DNA of 64,000 nt from Variovorax sp. S12S4 (lineage in GTDB: Bacteria > Pseudomonadota > Gammaproteobacteria > Burkholderiales > Burkholderiaceae_C). The stretch is from NCBI RefSeq assembly GCF_023195515.1, contig NZ_JALPKR020000002.1, forward strand, positions 4,255,001 through 4,319,000, read 5' to 3'. The notes under the pieces were generated by a model, which was not told where the DNA came from, did no database searches, and worked only from the letters and a program-made list of their open reading frames with translations. Of the stretch, positions 56,834 to 64,000 are shown piece by piece. The position numbers and the translations under genes were made by a program. Numbering within the stretch: the first letter of the stretch is position 1; each line of letters starts with the position of its first letter.

Positions 56834-59589
56834 TGTCGTACTCCGAGTTCCAGCGCCGCGTTCGCTCCTGCCGTGGAAGCGAATCCGAGGACGCCGCTGT
56901 TGAAGATGAAATTGCCCGGCCGGCCCGCGTCGGCCTGCACCGCGCCGAGCACAGGCGTGTCGTAGCTGAGCGATGCAGAGGTGCCGCCCAGGTTGAAGCT
57001 GCTGCCCGCCACGGTGGCTTCGCGGTTCTGGCCCGTCACGGCGGCCATGGCGTAGCTGCCGTCCGCCGTGCCGGGCGTCAGCGTCTGCTGCAGGCCGAAC
57101 ATCCGCAGGCCGGCATTGGCGCTCGACTCGCGCACCAGGTGCAGCGGCACCGCGGCACCGTTCACGAGCCCGATCACCATCGACCCGGTGAGCGTGCCGC
57201 CGGTGGTCACGGCCCCGCCGGTCGGCGAGGTGGTGCGCAGGTCGAAGGCTCCGCGCGCGGTGTTGTAGGTGATGTAGCCCTTCTCCGTCTGCGTGCATGT
57301 GGCGTCGTAGGTCATGAACCCGCCCGTCACCGCATCGCGGCAATACTGGAAAGTGCCCGCATTGCGCAGCCGCACCGATGAGGCATGCGCCACCGCGGCG
57401 CCGGTGCCCTGTTGCACGCCGACCGCGTTGAAGATGTTGGCCACCGGGTTGAACACCGCCGGTGCGGCCGTGTTCTCGAAGGTGTTCTGGAAGGCGACGA
57501 GCGGTGCAAAGCCGCCGCCGCTCGGCGCGTTCACTCCGCCCAGCAGCACGCCGCCGGGCGCAAAGCTGAAGACAGCCGCGCTCTCGCCGCTCGCATAGCT
57601 GCAGCTGCCTTGCGCCACCAGGAGCCGCTGCGCTGGGTGCCGGCCGCGCGCTGCACGCTGGCGTCGATGGTCACGGTGTAGGCCATGGTGGCAGGATCGA
57701 TGTCGACGCGCAGTTCTTCGCCGAAGCTGTTGCCGCCCTTGTAGCTGGCAGGGGTGGCCGGCAGGTTGGGGCAGGCCAGCGGATCGCCGACCTCGGTCAC
57801 GCAGCTGTAGTTGACTGCCGCATCGAGGCTGCCGCTGCCGCGGTACTTGGGCCATGCCGGAAACTGGCACAGCGGGCGCGTGCGGCCGTAAGTGCCTGCC
57901 ACCGCATCGACGGCTACGCCTGTGGCAGGTGCCAGGCCCGCCTCCACCCAGCCCTCGAGCGCCGCAAGCGAGTCCCAATTCGGAATGAAGCTGCCCGTGC
58001 CATGGCCCATGCCCGGCACGGTATAGAAGCGCACGTGCTCGTCCACCGCAGCTTGGCCCACGGTGGCGATGAGCTGCTTGTAGTAGTCGATGGTCGAGTT
58101 GGGGCTGATCACCTCGTCGGCCAGGCCGTGCAGCATGATGACCCGGCCGCCGCGCGAAGAAGGGCGCGAGGTTCGGGTTGGTGGCATCGGTCAGCGCCGA
58201 CACCTCGCTCACGCGCGAGGCATAGCTGCCGGGGTCCAGCGGGTCGAAGCCCAGCGAATCGAAGGTGTCGATGCGTGTGACGAAGTACTTCACCCACTGG
58301 TCGCCCGTGACATACATGTTGGCGTCGGCCGACGTGGCGGGATTGCCCGGCACCTTGCGCGTGCCCAGGTCGCGCGTGGTGAAGGGGCCCGCCACCAAGG
58401 TGCCTTCGAGGATGTTGTAGCCGCCTGCGCGCTTTACGCCGTTGGCCAGCGAGTAGGTGCTGAACTCGAGCGGCGATTCGATGGTGCGCACGGTGGCAAG
58501 CTGCGCGTCCGAAAGGCAGGTATCGCCGTTGTCCGTGCCGCCGCTGCAGCGCAGCGACGCAAGGATCTGCGTGTTCAGCAGCCGGCAGCTTTCCACGTTG
58601 CTCACGATGTTGTCTGCCGCGCCGTCGAGCTTGTCGCAGGCCTGCATTGCCGCCTTCTGCACCAGCAGCGTCTTGGCCACGTTCATCCAGCCGGCGCCGC
58701 CGTTGCTGTAGAGCGCGCGGCCCACCGCTACGTTCGACAGCCGCGTGCCGGTGTAGTTGAGCGCGGGCTCGTTGGCGATCACGCCGTCGTAGTCCTGCGG
58801 CCAGCGCTGGATGTAGCTGAGCGCATCGCGCCCGCCGGTGGAGGTGCCCAGAAAGTAGGCGTAGGCGGGCTCGATGCCGTAGCGCGCGAGCACCAGCGCC
58901 TGCGCCACGTCGCGCGTTTTCTTGAGCGAATTGCCGCCGTAGTTGGCAAGCTGCTCGTCGTTGGCGGCAAAGCGCCCGTCGGTGATGCTGCTGGACTGGT
59001 GGCCTGAATCGTCGCCGTAGGTTGCATACCCCAGCGCAAGCGGCGCGGGCTTGCCGGCGGGGCCGAAGCGGATGACCTCGGTGCCGTCGATCAGCACGCC
59101 GTCGAAGCCGCCGCCGCCGAAGTGAATGGTCTTGCGGTTCCACTTTTCGGGCAGGTTGACCGCGAAGTTGATGGCCTGCGAAGCAGGGTCCATCGGCTGG
59201 ATGGTGCCGCGCACGCGGCAGTAGTCACCGAGCCGGTTGCCGGCGTCGCTTGCCGCCACCGGCACGGCGCTGGTCACGGTTGCGCCCTGGGTGGGCAGGC
59301 TGATGAGCGAGGCGGGCAGGCTCTTGCCGGCGAGATCCGCGCAAGCGACCACCGGCTGCAAGGGCGGGGGCGGCGGGTTGTCGGGTGGATCGGTGTCGGG
59401 CGCGCCGCCATGGGACGGCGGCGACGGCGGCGCGGGCGATCCGATGGGAAAGAACCCGGCACCGGCGCTGCCACCACCGCCGCCACCACCGCAGGCGGCA
59501 AGAACCAGCGAAATACCAATAGCGGCAACGAACGAACGGCAGGCGCGAAAGGGCGCATCAGGCAGTGCAGAAAGGCGCGAGTTGCGCAT
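56830..59589 (-). CDS. Tannase-family lipoprotein fused to a DUF2957-like domain (frameshifted in this sequence)
   Basis: The N-terminus is a lipoprotein signal (LVLAAC) followed by seven glycines and a Pro-rich linker. Residues about 90-560 form a tannase/feruloyl-esterase domain with GTSTGGRDAL as nucleophile elbow, VIMLHGLADEVIS, and PGMGHGTG with the histidine. The remaining 350 residues are a beta-rich domain (IDPATMAYTVTIDASVQR; NAGTFQYCRD; GLVNGAAVPLHLVRES) that resembles the Burkholderiales lipoprotein family DUF2957, from memory. Two frame breaks occur: near 58149-58157 (CGCGCG repeat, two bases missing or one extra) and at 57621-57626 (one base missing). Correction gives about 920 residues. 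The fusion itself is in the corrected frame and does not depend on the breaks. Confidence 0.7.
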   Translation of the reverse strand: MRNSRLSALPDAPFRACRSFVAAIGISLVLAACGGGGGGGSAGAGFFPIGSPAPPSPPSHGGAPDTDPPDNPPPPPLQPVVACADLAGKSLPASLISLPTQGATVTSAVPVAASDAGNRLGDYCRVRGTIQPMDPASQAINFAVNLPEKWNRKTIHFGGGGFDGVLIDGTEVIRFGPAGKPAPLALGYATYGDDSGHQSSSITDGRFAANDEQLANYGGNSLKKTRDVAQALVLARYGIEPAYAYFLGTSTGGRDALSYIQRWPQDYDGVIANEPALNYTGTRLSNVAVGRALYSNGGAGWMNVAKTLLVQKAAMQACDKLDGAADNIVSNVESCRLLNTQILASLRCSGGTDNGDTCLSDAQLATVRTIESPLEFSTYSLANGVKRAGGYNILEGTLVAGPFTTRDLGTRKVPGNPATSADANMYVTGDQWVKYFVTRIDTFDSLGFDPLDPGSYASRVSEVSALTDATNPNLAPFFARRPGHHAARPGRRGDQPQLDHRLLQAAHRHRGPSCGGRARALLYRAGHGPWHGQLHSELGLACGARGLGGGGPGTCHRRSRRCGGRHLRPHAPAVPVSGMAQVPRQRQPRCGSQLQLRDRGRRSAGLPQPAGHPCQLQGRQQLRRRTARRHRSCHHGLHRDHRRQRAARGRHPAQRLLVAQGSCSYASGESAAVFSFAPGGVLLGGVNAPSGGGFAPLVAFQNTFENTAAPAVFNPVANIFNAVGVQQGTGAAVAHASSVRLRNAGTFQYCRDAVTGGFMTYDATCTQTEKGYITYNTARGAFDLRTTSPTGGAVTTGGTLTGSMVIGLVNGAAVPLHLVRESSANAGLRMFGLQQTLTPGTADGSYAMAAVTGQNREATVAGSSFNLGGTSASLSYDTPVLGAVQADAGRPGNFIFNSGVLGFASTAGANAALELGVRH

Positions 59590-59708
59590 GGACTTGTCTC
59601 CGGAATGCGGCCTCGATGGGCCGCTTTTTTGAATGAGCGGCTGGACGATAGGTGCACGGTGACCTAGGGTCAAATAAAATAAAGAGGCACTTCCGATATC
59701 AAAAAAAT

Positions 59709-60629
59709 ATGGAGATAAGACCGCTTCGCTACTTCGTGGCCGTCGCCGAGACCGGCCACATGACGCGGGCCGCCGAACAGCTGGGCATTCAGCAGCCGCC
59801 GTTGAGCCAGGCCATCAAGGCGCTCGAACGCGAGTTGGGGGTGCTGTTGTTCCGGCGGCATCCGCGCGGCGTGGCGCTCACCGATGCGGGCCGGCTGTTC
59901 CAGGTGGAGGCGCTGCGCATGCTGCAGGACATGGCGGCCATGAAGCAGCGCATGGCGCGCGTGGCCAAAGGGCAGGCCGGCACGCTGGCGGTCGGCTTCA
60001 CCAGCTCGGCCGCGGCGCACCGCTTCGTGCCCGAGGCGTTGCGTGCTTTTCGCCGCGCGCATCCGGACGTGGAGCTGCAGCTGCGCGAGGACAACGCGGC
60101 CGAACTCACCGAGGCGCTCGACGCCGGCCGCCTGCACTGCGGCCTGCTGCGCGTGCCGGTGGCGCGGCCCGAAGGCCTGCGCTTCGAAACGCTGCTGCGC
60201 GAACCTGTGCTGGTGGCAATGCCCAGCGATCACCGCTTTGCCCTCGCGCGCAGCAAGGCCTCGCGGCCGCTGCCGCTTGCGAAGCTGTGCGAGGAAGGCA
60301 TCATCCTCGTGCGCCGTCCGGGCGCGCCGGGCCTCTACGCCGAGTTGCTGGCCATGTGCCATGCCAAAGGCCTGCGGCCGCGCGTGGTGGCCGAGGTGGA
60401 CCGCATGATGACCAACCTGAATCTCGTCGCCGCGGGCGTCGGCCTGTCGGTGGTGCCGGCCTCGATGACGGGTGTGCATGCGCATGCCATTGCCTACACC
60501 CGGCTCGCCGACGGCGGCCAGCTCGACGCACCGCTCACGCTGGTCTCGCGCGTGGAAGAAGACAACCTGCCCGCCCAGCACTTTGCCGCGCTGCTGCGCA
60601 GGCATGCGAGCGAGAACCCCGGCTCATGA
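59709..60629 (+). CDS. LysR-family transcriptional regulator
   Basis: A 306-residue LysR-type regulator: helix-turn-helix in MEIRPLRYFVAVAETGHMTRAAEQLGIQQPPLSQAIKALE, and an effector-binding domain (GTLAVGFTSSAAAHRFVPEALRAFRRAHPDVE) of the BenM/CatM type that often senses aromatic acids. It is divergent from the tannase-DUF2957 gene (119 bases, AT-rich) and overlaps the next Bug gene by ATGA, so it probably controls both directions. Confidence 0.92.
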   Translation: MEIRPLRYFVAVAETGHMTRAAEQLGIQQPPLSQAIKALERELGVLLFRRHPRGVALTDAGRLFQVEALRMLQDMAAMKQRMARVAKGQAGTLAVGFTSSAAAHRFVPEALRAFRRAHPDVELQLREDNAAELTEALDAGRLHCGLLRVPVARPEGLRFETLLREPVLVAMPSDHRFALARSKASRPLPLAKLCEEGIILVRRPGAPGLYAELLAMCHAKGLRPRVVAEVDRMMTNLNLVAAGVGLSVVPASMTGVHAHAIAYTRLADGGQLDAPLTLVSRVEEDNLPAQHFAALLRRHASENPGS

Positions 60630-61639
60630 GTTTTTCGCCGCGCCGCCGCCGGCTGGTGCGTGACACCGGCATTGCGCTTGCCGCCGCCTGCGCCGTGCCG
60701 CAGTTGCTGCGGGCTGCGCCATCGCCTTCGCCTTCGACTCAATGGCCGAACAGGCCGATTCGCTTGATCGTGGTCTACCCGCCGGGCGGCGTGAGCGACG
60801 GCATGGCCCGCGTGCTGGCCGAGCCGCTGGCCCAATCGCTCGGCGTTCCGGTGCTCGTCGAAAACCGTGCCGGCGCGGGCGGCAGCATCGGCATGGATGC
60901 GCTGGCGCGTGCCATGCCCGACGGCTGCACGCTCGCGTTTTCGGCCATCAGCCCGATCACGTTGCATCCGCTGGTTGCCCGCGTGCCCTACGACCCGTTG
61001 CGCGCCTTTGCCCCGGTGGCAAGCGTGATGCGCACGCCCGTGCTCGTGGTCGGCACGCCGGCCTTTGCGGGCCGCGGCTTCCAGGAGCTGATTGCGCTTG
61101 CGCGCAGCCAGCCCGGCGCGGTGCGGTGGGCCACGTCAGGCGTGGCCACCATCGGCCACATGGTGCTTGCGCAGGTGCGCATGCAAAGCCGCACCGCCAT
61201 CACGCACATTCCCTACGCGGGCGGCGGCCCGCAGCTCAACGATGCACTCGGCGGGCAGTTCGAGGTGCTGTCGACCAACGTTGCCGCGCAGCAGCTGCAG
61301 TACATAGGCGAAGGGCGGCTGCAGGCGCTCGCGGTGGGTTCAGCCGCGCGCATCGAGGCCTTGCCCGCGGTGCCGACGCTTGCCGAACTGGGCTACGAGC
61401 GGGCCAATCGCGATTCGCTCTTCGGCATCTTCGCGCCGGCCCGCACGCCCCCGGCGGTGCTGCAGCGGCTCAATGCGCAGATCAACCGGGTGCTGCGCAG
61501 CGACACCGTGCGCGCGCGGCTGCGTGGTGCGTACAACCTGCCGGTGGGCGGCGCCATCGAAGACCTTGCGCAGGAGATTGCCGTCGACCGCCGGCGCAAC
61601 CGCGAGCTGGTGTCCGGAGACCGGTCGCAGTTCGACTAG
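60626..61639 (+). CDS. Bug-family tripartite tricarboxylate transporter substrate-binding protein
   Basis: A 337-residue exported binding protein with a signal region (GIALAAACAVPQLLRAAP) and Bug motifs: RPIRLIVVYPPGGVSDGMARVLAEPL, ENRAGAGGSIGMDALA, THIPYAGGGPQLNDALGGQ. It is coupled to the LysR gene. This is the third Bug protein of the window, a family greatly expanded in Comamonadaceae and Bordetella. Its ligand is unknown but probably a carboxylate related to the esterases next door. Confidence 0.92.
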   Translation: MSFSPRRRRLVRDTGIALAAACAVPQLLRAAPSPSPSTQWPNRPIRLIVVYPPGGVSDGMARVLAEPLAQSLGVPVLVENRAGAGGSIGMDALARAMPDGCTLAFSAISPITLHPLVARVPYDPLRAFAPVASVMRTPVLVVGTPAFAGRGFQELIALARSQPGAVRWATSGVATIGHMVLAQVRMQSRTAITHIPYAGGGPQLNDALGGQFEVLSTNVAAQQLQYIGEGRLQALAVGSAARIEALPAVPTLAELGYERANRDSLFGIFAPARTPPAVLQRLNAQINRVLRSDTVRARLRGAYNLPVGGAIEDLAQEIAVDRRRNRELVSGDRSQFD

Positions 61640-61789
61640 CCGCACGGCATTTTCGGTTGGCTTCCGGCTGACACGCGCATAGGTACAAACCTACGCTGGA
61701 AACCAAAGTCTTCACCTTCAATGGCGCCGACGTCGAAAGGAGACTGAGGCGTGCGGTGCGTCTCGTCCTCGGCGGATCAGGAGACAGCC

Positions 61790-63577
61790 ATGCGCACGCA
61801 GAACGAGAAGAAGAACGACGAGGCAAGCCAGACCGGCGATGACGGCGGCGGCACAGATCCCCAGCAAGCCCTGACGGGCACCACCCGACGCTCGCTCATA
61901 CGCAACGCCGTACTGTTTGCGATGTTCTCGGCCAGCGGGGTGAGCCTGACAGGTTGCGGAGGCGGAGGCGGGGGAGGTGGCGGAGGCATAGGAGGGGGCA
62001 TTGGCGGAGGCGGAGGCAGCCCGCCCGTGAGCACCGGCCCGGTGTTCAAGCACGGCGTTGCCAGCGGCGACCCGTTGTCGGACCGGGTGATTCTGTGGAC
62101 CCGGGTGACGGCGCCCGCACCGGGCACCCTGAACGTCGAATGGCAACTTGCAAGCGACGAGCGTTTTGGCGTGATTGTTGCGCGCGGCACGGTGAGCACC
62201 GGCCCCGAGCGCGACTACACGGTGAAGGTGGACGCCACGGGGCTCCAGCCGGCCAGCACCTATTTCTACCGCTTCGTGATGGGCAGCGAGGCCTCGCCCA
62301 TCGGCCGCACAAAGACGCTGCCGGTGGGCGGTGTTTCGCAGGCCCGGCTGGCGGTGGTGTCCTGCTCCAACTTTCCCAGCGGCTACTTCAATGTGTATGC
62401 CGACATTGCCAAGCGCACCGACATCGACGTGGTGCTGCACCTGGGCGACTACATCTACGAATATGGCCGCGTGGGCTATGCGTCGCAGTTGGCCATTGCC
62501 ATCGACCGCGTATCGACACCCGACCATGAGATCCTGACGCTTGCGGACTACCGCGAGCGCCATGCGCAATACCGCACCGACAGCGACCTGCGTGCGCTGC
62601 ATGCGCGGTTTCCCATGATTGCCGTCTGGGACGACCATGACCTGGCCGACAACGCATGGGTGGGCGGCGCCGCCAACCACGACGAATCGAGCGAGGGCAG
62701 CTTTGCGGCGCGGCGCGCGGCCGCCGTGCAGGCCTACCACGAGTGGCTGCCGACGCGGCTGCCCGACCCGGCCAACCCGCTGCTGATCTACCGCTCGTTC
62801 GACTTCGGCACGCTGGCTTCGCTGCACATGCTCGACACCCGGCTGATCGGCCGCGAGCGGCAGCTCACGCTCGACCAATACCTGGCCGGCGAGGCGGCCG
62901 CCCCCACGCGGCAACTGCTGGGTCAGCCGCAGGTGGATTGGCTCTCCGCGCGCATGGCGGCCTCGGCCGGTACCTGGCAGGTGCTGGGCCAGCAGGTGCT
63001 GATGATGCGCATGGCCATTCCCCTGAGCATTGCGACCGACTTCAGCCCCGAGACGCTGGGCGCCTATGTGGCCGCGCAGGCGCTGCCGGACGCTGCTCGC
63101 AGCGACAGCCAGAGGGCCTTGCTCGCGCAGCAGAAGGTGCCCTACAACATGGACGCATGGGACGGCTACCCGGCCGCGCGCGACACCGTGCTTGCCATGG
63201 CGCGCAACCAGGGCAAGAACCTCGTCTCGCTGGCCGGCGACACGCACAACGCCTGGGCCGGCAACCTCACCGATGTTTCGGGGCAGCGGGTGGGGGTGGA
63301 ATTCGGAACGTCGTCGGTGTCGTCGCCCGGCTTCGAGCGGGCGGTGCCGCTGATTGCCAACGACCTGCTGGCCGACGGCTTCCTGCGCATGGTGGACGAC
63401 CTGCGCTACGCCGAAACCAGCAAGCGCGGCTATGCCGTGCTGACCCTGACACCCGGCGAAGCGCGCTGCGAATACATCGAGATCAGCACGGTGCTGAGCC
63501 GCGACTATTCGGTAAGAACGGCCGCCACGCTGCGCGCGCTGCCGGGCACCGGCAACCTGCAGGTGCTTGCGGCCTGA
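61790..63577 (+). CDS. phoD: PhoD-type alkaline phosphatase/phosphodiesterase lipoprotein
   Basis: A 595-residue PhoD-family enzyme. Before the export signal there is a hydrophilic N-terminus with a twin-arginine motif (TTRRSLIRNAVLF) and then a lipobox-like LTGC followed by a long Gly-rich stretch. The catalytic domain has GVASGDPLSDRVILWTR, the metal-binding HLGDYIYEYG, AVWDDHDLADNAW and SLAGDTHNAWAGN segments. It releases phosphate from phosphomono- or diesters outside the cytoplasm, dependent on iron and calcium in characterised members. An AGGAGACAG site precedes the ATG at 61790. Confidence 0.92.
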   Translation: MRTQNEKKNDEASQTGDDGGGTDPQQALTGTTRRSLIRNAVLFAMFSASGVSLTGCGGGGGGGGGGIGGGIGGGGGSPPVSTGPVFKHGVASGDPLSDRVILWTRVTAPAPGTLNVEWQLASDERFGVIVARGTVSTGPERDYTVKVDATGLQPASTYFYRFVMGSEASPIGRTKTLPVGGVSQARLAVVSCSNFPSGYFNVYADIAKRTDIDVVLHLGDYIYEYGRVGYASQLAIAIDRVSTPDHEILTLADYRERHAQYRTDSDLRALHARFPMIAVWDDHDLADNAWVGGAANHDESSEGSFAARRAAAVQAYHEWLPTRLPDPANPLLIYRSFDFGTLASLHMLDTRLIGRERQLTLDQYLAGEAAAPTRQLLGQPQVDWLSARMAASAGTWQVLGQQVLMMRMAIPLSIATDFSPETLGAYVAAQALPDAARSDSQRALLAQQKVPYNMDAWDGYPAARDTVLAMARNQGKNLVSLAGDTHNAWAGNLTDVSGQRVGVEFGTSSVSSPGFERAVPLIANDLLADGFLRMVDDLRYAETSKRGYAVLTLTPGEARCEYIEISTVLSRDYSVRTAATLRALPGTGNLQVLAA

Positions 63578-63660
63578 GGGTGGGTTGGGCCGACGCGGTG
63601 GCAGGCGCATTTCACGGCCTGCCTGAGATTCGCGGCATTTGTGAACCAAATAGCCAATAC

Positions 63661-63679
63661 AATTGCGAACGATTCTCAT
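63661..63679. promoter_or_regulatory. Fur-box-like site upstream of the ECF sigma gene
   Basis: The 19-base stretch AATTGCGAACGATTCTCAT has the 7-1-7 symmetry of a Fur site (TGCGAAC-G-ATTCTCA, five of seven positions symmetric) and closely resembles boxes seen before fecI-type sigma genes. It lies 38 bases upstream of the ATG at 63717. Confidence 0.55.
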
Positions 63680-63716
63680 CCGTTGCGTCAACGTCGGTTC
63701 TCCAGAATTTCGCTTC

Positions 63717-64000
63717 ATGTCCGCGGCCGGCCCTCTTGTTCCACCCATCGAAGTTCTCTACAGCGACCACCATGGCTGGTTGCTGGGATGGCTGCGCCGC
63801 CGCCTGGGCGATGCCTGCGATGCGGCCGACCTGGCCCATGACACCTTCGTGCGGCTGATGGCGTCATCGCGCACCGCCAGCCTCGGCGATGAACCGCGCG
63901 CCTTCCTCACGCACGTGGCCAAAGGGCTGGTGGCCGACCACTGGCGCCGGCGCGAGGTGGAGCGGGCCTACCTGGAAGCAATTGCGCATCTTCCTGAACC
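63717..64000 (+). CDS. FecI-like ECF sigma factor (3' end outside window)
   Basis: The first 94 residues of an extracytoplasmic-function sigma factor are in the window: VEVLYSDHHGWLLGWLRRRLGD-type region 2 (here IEVLYSDHHGWLLGWL), DACDAADLAHDTFVRLM, and the -10-recognition helix FLTHVAKGLVADHWRRREVERAYLE. This is the FecI/iron-uptake subgroup. It is expected to be followed by a FecR-type anti-sigma factor and a TonB receptor just past the edge. Control by Fur is suggested by the box upstream. Confidence 0.88.
   Translation, partial: MSAAGPLVPPIEVLYSDHHGWLLGWLRRRLGDACDAADLAHDTFVRLMASSRTASLGDEPRAFLTHVAKGLVADHWRRREVERAYLEAIAHLPE

Noticed and set aside
54548..57343. A 931-codon open frame that would join the secreted hydrolase to the region of the Bug gene
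   Set aside because: Its second half is the Bug gene read in the wrong frame; the hydrolase most likely lost its stop through a one-base deletion at 55476-55479.
63600..63623. Inverted repeat GGCAGGC...GCCTGCC after phoD as a terminator
   Set aside because: The stem has only seven pairs with a ten-base loop and no T tract follows; it lies where a terminator would be expected but the evidence is too weak.

Overview
High-GC (about 65-68%) chromosomal DNA of a beta-proteobacterium. The Bug-type solute-binding proteins, red-type cbb operon, BTH_I2691/VasX-type effector, lipoproteins with poly-glycine linkers and an intergenic repeat I recognise from Variovorax relatives point to the Comamonadaceae. 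This is inference from protein character, not a phylogeny.

The first 50 kb form an almost continuous C1 island. (1) 1-9.8 kb: genes of the tetrahydromethanopterin (H4MPT) formaldehyde pathway: an ATP-grasp and a HisA-like cofactor gene, fhcBADC, a Fae paralog and a fused pabB-pabC, then an HAD phosphatase. (2) 9.8-12.8 kb, minus strand: a translationally coupled proline iminopeptidase, NarX-type kinase and NarL-type regulator. (3) 13.1-17.0 kb: a VasX-like type VI effector and a DUF6708 membrane protein, apparently an insertion. (4) 17.2-20.5 kb: pqqABCDE. (5) 20.5-31.9 kb, minus strand: xoxF-xoxG-xoxJ followed by two unknown secreted proteins, a beta-propeller, mxaD, moxR and mxaSACKL. (6) 32.4-39.6 kb: an ABC transporter, beta-propeller, binding proteins and a TonB receptor, resembling a lanthanide-uptake (lut) cluster. 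(7) 39.6-51 kb: divergent cbbR and cbbLSXYEZFPTA, a full Calvin-Benson operon with form IC RuBisCO.

Together these describe lanthanide-dependent methanol oxidation in the periplasm (XoxF with PQQ), formaldehyde oxidation to formate through H4MPT, and CO2 fixation by the Calvin cycle, i.e. autotrophic methylotrophy. No serine-cycle or RuMP gene is present here; mch, mtdB, formate dehydrogenase and the remaining H4MPT biosynthesis genes are not in the window.

From 51 kb to the end the content is accessory: two tannase/feruloyl-esterase-type lipoproteins, another alpha/beta hydrolase, two Bug receptors, LysR, TerC, a VOC protein, dodecin, a PhoD-type phosphatase and the start of an ECF sigma gene behind a Fur-like box.

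Eight genes (fhcB, pip, the VasX-like gene, pqqB, pqqE, mxaS, a hydrolase and a tannase) are frameshifted. Nearly every shift is a single missing base in a G or C run, and adding it back restores a family-typical protein. I read these as consensus errors rather than true pseudogenes, but the sequence alone cannot prove it.
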